NCBI RefSeq assembly: GCF_016859285.1
Contig: NC_053400.1
Coordinates: 29,474,001 to 29,538,000, forward strand
DNA: 64,000 nt
Direction of reading: 5' to 3'
Source: Xiphias gladius
Lineage: Eukaryota > Chordata > Actinopteri > Istiophoriformes > Xiphiidae
Shown here piece by piece: positions 58,896-64,000 of the stretch (positions are counted from its first letter, which is position 1; every line of letters begins with the position of its first letter). The notes beneath the pieces were generated by a model, which saw only the letters and a program-made list of their open reading frames with translations, was not told the DNA's origin and searched no databases. The position numbers and the translations under genes were made by a program.

Positions 58896-60253
58896 TTTTT
58901 ATTTTTTATTTTTATTTTTAGTGTAACTGGATCCACAAACAGGAAACCACGAACCGGGTCACGATGCTGTCTCACGTCTTTTCATCTGAGAGGACTCTGT
59001 TGTTGGCCATTGTTTGGTATAAAGTCGCACTAGTGTCCACAGTAAATGGGGGGGGGGCTGTCAGGTGCTTTGGCCTCCTGCTTAGGTGTTCTTTTCCTCC
59101 GCTTCGCTATTGGCAGATGGCGAGTCGTCCTGCCCAATGAAATCGCGGCCACCCCTCTGCTGCGCGTTAAAGTCTGTAACGGCAACGAGGTGCCGCGTCT
59201 CCCCGTCGCCGCTTCTCTTTAATGACCAGGGCTGCGCGTTGCTGCACAGCGACGCCGGTCCGGCAGGGCTTCCGGCTCCGGCGGCTGCGCCTTCGGCGGG
59301 CTTGTGCAGGAACCACCCTCACGCACGGTGTGTTTTTTTTTTGTTATCTGAAAACACTCGGAGGACGGGCCCCCCGCGAGTCGTGGACTTGACCGGAGTG
59401 GATGTGGATGAGGATTTTTTGGGAGCCGCGGCAGTCGTCCGTCACGAATCTTTTTGCGGTCTGGGCTTGCTGTGCATACATGACTCTGGGAAGCCCTTAC
59501 CCCAAAAAGCATTTGTGGAGGACACGGACGTCGTTCGTGTTGTCCGGTGCCGAGAAAAAGTCGCCGGTGCCGCCGCCAAGACGGGGCCGAGGGGTCTGTT
59601 GTAAACACCGAGGGCCCGGACTCACAAGGTGTCCAAGTGTGACCCGTGCCTTCAACAAAACACGCGCGCACGCACGCACGCACACACACACACACGCACA
59701 CACGGATGAAGGACCGCTCAGTCAGTAGTGAAAACATGATGTAACACGTTTAAAGGCACTAAAATATTAATCACTTGCTTCTCCAGCTGTGGCAGATCAT
59801 GGAGGGGGGCACAGGTCAGAGAGGGAAACCCAGAAAACACGGAGCGTTGCCTGGCCACCTCTGAACACACGGCCCCCCGATCTGCGACCTCACGGCAGCG
59901 TGCACTTCTTCAGCAGCCCCCCCCCCCGGGTTGCCGGGTGTTGCGCCTGCGACAAGGCCCAGTTATGCACAGTGCTTGTTTCTGCTGTGCTATAAATAAA
60001 CACGTGTGAAGGAGGAACAGATGTGGGGGATTTTTCATCTTTCAACACTGTAAAAACTAGTTTTTTGTTTTTTTTTACTGATGAGTTATTCTGCATCAGA
60101 ATCACATCACCGGCGTAACAGCTCCTCCTCACGTGTGATGGCTTCCCATCGGATCGGCTGCTTTTCGTGGGAGCCTCAAAATGAGGCCCCCTTTTTGTCG
60201 CCTGAGCGAGCGGGAGAAAAGGGCGGACGGGTCCTTTTAGTGGAAGCCAGAAG
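58896..60253. repeat. tandem duplication, copy 1 (contains mir-129-2)
   Basis: Direct repeat of the next segment in head-to-tail order. It begins within a T-rich tract ending ...ATTTTTAGTGTAACTGG (GTG at 58921) and ends at GGAAGCCAGAAG (60253). I saw roughly ten base substitutions against copy 2 outside simple repeats, plus length differences in T, C and CA runs. Confidence 0.95.
59437..59523 (+). ncRNA. mir129-2: microRNA mir-129-2, copy 1
   Basis: Vertebrate microRNA precursor. The 5p arm (59450-59470) begins CTTTTTGCGG and ends GGGCTTGC, the known miR-129-5p. The 3p arm (59491-59512) begins AAGCCCTTACCCC, the known miR-129-2-3p. The arms pair across a loop of 20 bases, and the lower stem closes with GTCC...GGAC. 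The loop is shorter than and different from the human one. Position downstream of ttc17 on the same strand matches human MIR129-2. The family is strongly expressed in brain and endocrine tissue in mammals. Confidence 0.95.
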
Positions 60254-61649
60254 TTTTTTATTTTTTTTTTATTTTTAGTGTAACTGGATCCACAAACAGG
60301 AAACCACGCACCGGGTCACGATGCTGTCTCACGTCTTTTCATCTGAGAGGACTCTGTTGTTGGCCATTGTTTGGTATAAAGTCGCACTAGTGTCCACAGT
60401 AAATGGGGGGGGGGCTGTCAGGTGCTTTGGCCTCCTGCTTAGGTGTTCTTTTCCTCCGCTTCGCTATTGGCAGATGGCGAGTCGTCCTGCCCAATGAAAT
60501 CGCGGCCACCCCTCTGCTGCGCGTTAAAGTCTGTAACGGCAACGAGGTGCCGCGTCTCCCCGTCGCCGCTTCTCTTTAATGACCAGGGCTGCGCGTTGCT
60601 GCACAGCGACGCCGGTCCGGCAGGGCTTCCGGCTCCGGCGGCTGCGCCTTCGGCGGGCTTGTGCAGGAACCACCCTCACGCACGGTGTGTTTTTTTTTTG
60701 TTTTTTTTTTATCTGAAAACACTCGGAGGACGAAGACCCCCCCCCGCGAGGAGTCGTGGACTTGACCGGAGTGGATGTGGATGTGGATTTTTTGGGAGCC
60801 GCGGCAGTCGTCCGTCACGAATCTTTTTGCGGTCTGGGCTTGCTGTGCATACATGACTCTGGGAAGCCCTTACCCCAAAAAGCATTTGTGGAGGACACGG
60901 ACGTCGTTCGTGTTGTCCGGTGCCGAGAAAAAGTCGCCGGTGCCGCCGCCAAGACAGGGCCGAGGGGTCTGTTGTAAACACCGAGGGCCCGGACTCACAA
61001 GGTGTCCAAGTGTGACCCGTGCCTTCAACAAAACACGCGCGCACACGCACGCACGCACGCACACAGACACAAACACACACACACGCACACACAGATGAAG
61101 GACCGCTCAGTCAGTAGTGAAAACATGATGTAACACGTTTAAAGGCACTAAAATATTAATCACTTGCTTCTCCAGCTGTGGCACATCATGGAGGGGGGGG
61201 GGCACAGGTCAGAGAGGGAAATCCAGAAAACACGGAGCGTTGCCTGGCCACCTCTGAACACACGTCCCCCCGATCTGCGACCTCACACGGCAGCGTGCAC
61301 TTCTTCAGCAGCCCCCCCCCCCGGGTTGCCGGGTGTTGCGCCTGCGACAAGGCCCAGTTATGCACAGTGCTTGTTTCTGCTGTGCTATAAATAAACACGT
61401 GTGAAGGAGGAACAGATGTGGGGGATTTTTCATCTTTCAACACTGTAAAAACTAGTTTTTTTTTTTTTTTTTACTGATGAGTTATTCTGCATCAGAATCA
61501 CATCACCGGCGTAACAGCTCCTCCTCACGTGTGATGGCTTCCCATCGGATCGGCTGCTTTTCGTGGGAGCCTCAAAGTGAGGCCCCCTTTTTGTCGCCTG
61601 AGCGAGCGGGAGAAAAGGGCGGACGGGTCCTTTTAGTGGAAGCCAGAAG
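60254..61649. repeat. tandem duplication, copy 2 (contains mir-129-2)
   Basis: Second copy of the 58896-60253 unit. The offset grows from 1357 at the left edge to 1373 at the hairpin and 1396 at the right edge because of short insertions (for example an extra T-run near 60702 and extra C/G bases near 60737 and 61196). Beyond 61649 the sequence (TTTTGGGGTTTTTTTTCC) has no counterpart after copy 1. Confidence 0.95.
60810..60896 (+). ncRNA. mir129-2: microRNA mir-129-2, copy 2
   Basis: Identical base for base to the first precursor over all 87 positions. The 5p arm is at 60823-60843 and the 3p arm at 60864-60885. Both lie on the same strand, 1373 bases apart, so both could be processed from one transcript. 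Whether this is a true second gene or an assembly duplicate cannot be decided from the sequence. Confidence 0.92.
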
Positions 61650-62353
61650 TTTTGGGGTTTTTTTTCCATCTGGCAACGTGTGGTGTTGATTCCTGTGTCT
61701 CCGCTGACTGAACATTGGGGAACGTAGACTGGATATTGGACGGACAGATGTCAGGGAGAGCAAGATGGGGGGTTGTTTCCTAGTAATGTACAAAGCAGTG
61801 CCCCGACAATGTTACAGATTCAAGAAAAACTCTGAATTACTTTAATCTACTACCTGAAATCAGGATTACGGGGGTCTTGGGTCTTCTGCATAGAAGTAGA
61901 ATAGATGAACTAGAACTCCTTTAATCACTGGAGGAACCTGAAGTGGACTTAACGTCAGTTCTGAATTTTCTTCAGTCAAGAAAGTGCAAGAACCTCTATA
62001 CTGCATATTGACAGTTTACGATATACAGATGTTCTTATTGTTTTGAGTACAGTCTGCTGCATTTCTTCAATTTGTATTTGGAGCAGTTTCCCACCCCACT
62101 CACCTCGTATCACTGTGTACTAATTTCCAATCCGTTTTTTTTCCCCCCTTTTCTGGGGCTCAGCAAGTAAAAACAGTTCTCCGTACTATGAAAATATGTT
62201 TGCGTTTGCTTTTCTAATGTTATTTTTACTCTCTTTTTTTTTTTTTTTTATTGCCTTTCGAACTTACAGGTTCTCCACATCACAGACACACTCCGCTGGG
62301 AAACCGCAGCGGTGACCAAGCCCACAGCGAGGTCAGCAGGTGGAACCCACAGA

Positions 62354-64000
62354 GTGAGTGGGAAGAAGTATTTTAAGAGGGAAGTAAACGACAGTTTTTC
62401 ATCATATTCACTAACAACAGCTGCTAACACGCTTATGCGGCATGGATGTGACCCCCCCCCCCCGACACTGCATTTACCCTGTGTCAACCTTTGCTGTATT
62501 TTAAGTTCTCTTCTCCTTCTTCCCCTCCACCTTCTACTCTTTCTTCTTCTTCTTGGTCTTCTTCGTGTTTATCCCCACATATTCCAAGAAGGGAAATTCA
62601 TATTGTCTACTCAAGCTTTTCCCTCTTTTAAAAGCTGATTAGATGACAGCAGGCTTGCTTAGCATCATCATCTGCCATAAAAAAGGGGCCCTCCGCTTAT
62701 TTTTGGGCAGGGCTGGGGATGAGCCCGGATCACAATAGTTACCAGCCGTGGAAGTGATTCCACTGGTTCCTTTTCCGCCTCAGCACCAAAACAGAGCGCG
62801 GAGGCGCCGCGACATGACATCACGTTTTACTCTCAGACATTCGGAATATTTCAGTGTGCGGACACTTCGACTGGCAGCACACACGGTGACTTTAATCCCC
62901 CCACGCTGCCACGTGAAAACCAGCTGTTTGATCACATCCCCACAGAGCGGCAGAGTCTTCGGTTTATTGCATACTGTTAATAGAGATTAATAGACCTGAA
63001 CACCCTTTAGAAAATCTGAGGTGACACACGACGGCTCCTCTCTCGCGACGTCTCGGGAGTGAATGTTTGAGCGACCCTCTCGGTTTTAGGAATGTGCTTT
63101 TCGGTAATCTGCGTTTGAAACGAAAGACTGACCCCCTGCATTAAATCCTGAACCTGCACTGTCACTTCATACGAAGGCACTGGCCTAGGGGTCCCCGGCC
63201 CTTGGGCCCTGGGGTCTCACCCAAGCCCACGGCCAAGCGCTGGACGCCTCTCAGCTCCAGTGGAGCGGTCCAGCGGCTCCTGGTTTTTCGGAGAGTGAGG
63301 TTGTGTCTAAGCCTCCCTCTCACTGCAGTTTCCCAGTCCAGGCCATTTCTTTTTTTAATCAGCTCACCCGCTTACGGCAGAGGCCATAACAAATGCCCGC
63401 GCGCTGGTCAAGAAGGCAGTCCGTTTCTGGAGTTGTCCGTCTGGTGAGGTGTGGCGACAGTAACGTGGTAGAAAGGCAGAAGAAGTAAAAAGAGGACGTG
63501 ATGTCCACAGTGAAGGACAACCAGTTTCAAGTACGTCTGAAATTATTTATTGGGACATGCACAGAGTTTAGATCCAGGAAGTTAAGATGTTGCGCGCGTG
63601 TCCTTTTTCTTTCTACCGGCTCACTTTTTATGTGTCGCTGTCGACATATTTGGCGTGGAATCGTAAATCAGAAGGCGATTTGGGGTTTTTAGGTTGTAAT
63701 CTGCTGTAAAGGGTTTGGGACTGGACACACACTTCACACAGAGCTCAGCAAAGTGACATTACATCCATCTCCTTTTTGTCTTTGACTTTTGTTTCTGCCG
63801 TGCCAGTAGTATCACTGTTTAGTTACGACGGTGGAGACCTTTTCCTTTTTTTTTTTTTATGTTTATGGCAAAAACGTGCAAATATGTGAGGGTAATCATT
63901 TTGCAGATGTAGGAGAGTGTGTGTGTGAAGCGTGTGTGTGTGCATGCGAGAGAGGGCGAATTAGAAAGAGAGAAAACGTCTTTACAGTTATTAGTAAAAT
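62354..64000. other. right-end region, no gene recognised
   Basis: Holds C-runs (62452-62463), T-runs (63847-63859) and a GT-rich end (63918-63945). Open frames are short and unlike known proteins. The next gene presumably starts beyond the window. Confidence 0.45.

Larger units (their letters stand above)
57626..62353 (+). ncRNA. putative spliced primary transcript (host RNA) of mir-129-2
   Basis: Inferred model only. Exon 1 is about 57626-57779, from the TATA-predicted start to a GTGAGT donor at 57780. Exon 2 is 58498-58649, between a T-rich CCTGCAG acceptor and CTAAAC|GTGAGTAAG. A third exon is 62270-62353, between a pyrimidine-rich AACTTACAG and CAGA|GTGAGT. On this model both mir-129-2 hairpins fall in the intron 58650-62269. 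No long open frame runs through the exons, in keeping with a non-coding host RNA. Unspliced or shorter transcripts ending at an AATAAA after either hairpin (59995-60000, or 61389-61394) are equally possible. Confidence 0.35.

Noticed and set aside
59086..59604. 172-codon open frame over mir-129-2 copy 1
   Set aside because: The same frame in copy 2 is shifted by small indels and ends early, so it is not under coding constraint; the hairpin explains the conservation.

Overview
This window is vertebrate nuclear DNA, most likely from a percomorph-type teleost. The evidence is split genes with short GT-AG introns, long CA/GT microsatellites, degenerate Tc1-like transposons and other repeat classes common in fish, and protein-level matches to four vertebrate genes. 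Those genes lie on human chromosome 11p: CDKN1C and TRPM5 at 11p15.5, TRAF6 at 11p12 and TTC17 at 11p11-12, with MIR129-2 next to TTC17. There are no operons, phage or CRISPR arrays.

Layout from left to right. (1) 1200-1843, minus: cdkn1c, a two-exon Cip/Kip cell-cycle inhibitor, with its promoter near 1.95 kb. (2) 3534-23858, plus: trpm5, the Ca2+-activated monovalent cation channel, resolved here into 26 coding exons (about 1231 aa). Its N-terminus carries a four-cysteine cluster, and its largest intron (16.9-21.2 kb) is full of Tc1 relics and microsatellites. (3) 26143-30334, minus: traf6, a RING/zinc-finger/coiled-coil/MATH ubiquitin ligase in 7 coding exons (about 572 aa). (4) 32211-49746, plus: ttc17, a TPR protein in 25 coding exons (about 1206 aa), divergently arranged with traf6. 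Two of its introns start with GC instead of GT. (5) 49.8-64 kb: no protein-coding gene recognised. This part has a GC-rich TATA-containing promoter region (57.0-58.7 kb) followed by two identical mir-129-2 hairpins. The hairpins sit in a direct tandem duplication of about 1.36-1.40 kb (58.90-60.25 and 60.25-61.65 kb).

The genes do not form one pathway; the grouping reflects conserved ancestral linkage. The most notable observations are the tandemly doubled mir-129-2 locus (real copy gain or unmerged haplotypes), the predicted CX2C-X15-CX2C motif at the Trpm5 N-terminus, paired POU-type octamers in trpm5 intron 1, a UG-repeat in place of a pyrimidine tract at one trpm5 acceptor, and the two GC-AG introns in ttc17. 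All exon boundaries were read by eye from splice signals, reading-frame phase and remembered similarity to the mammalian proteins. No alignment or database search was run.
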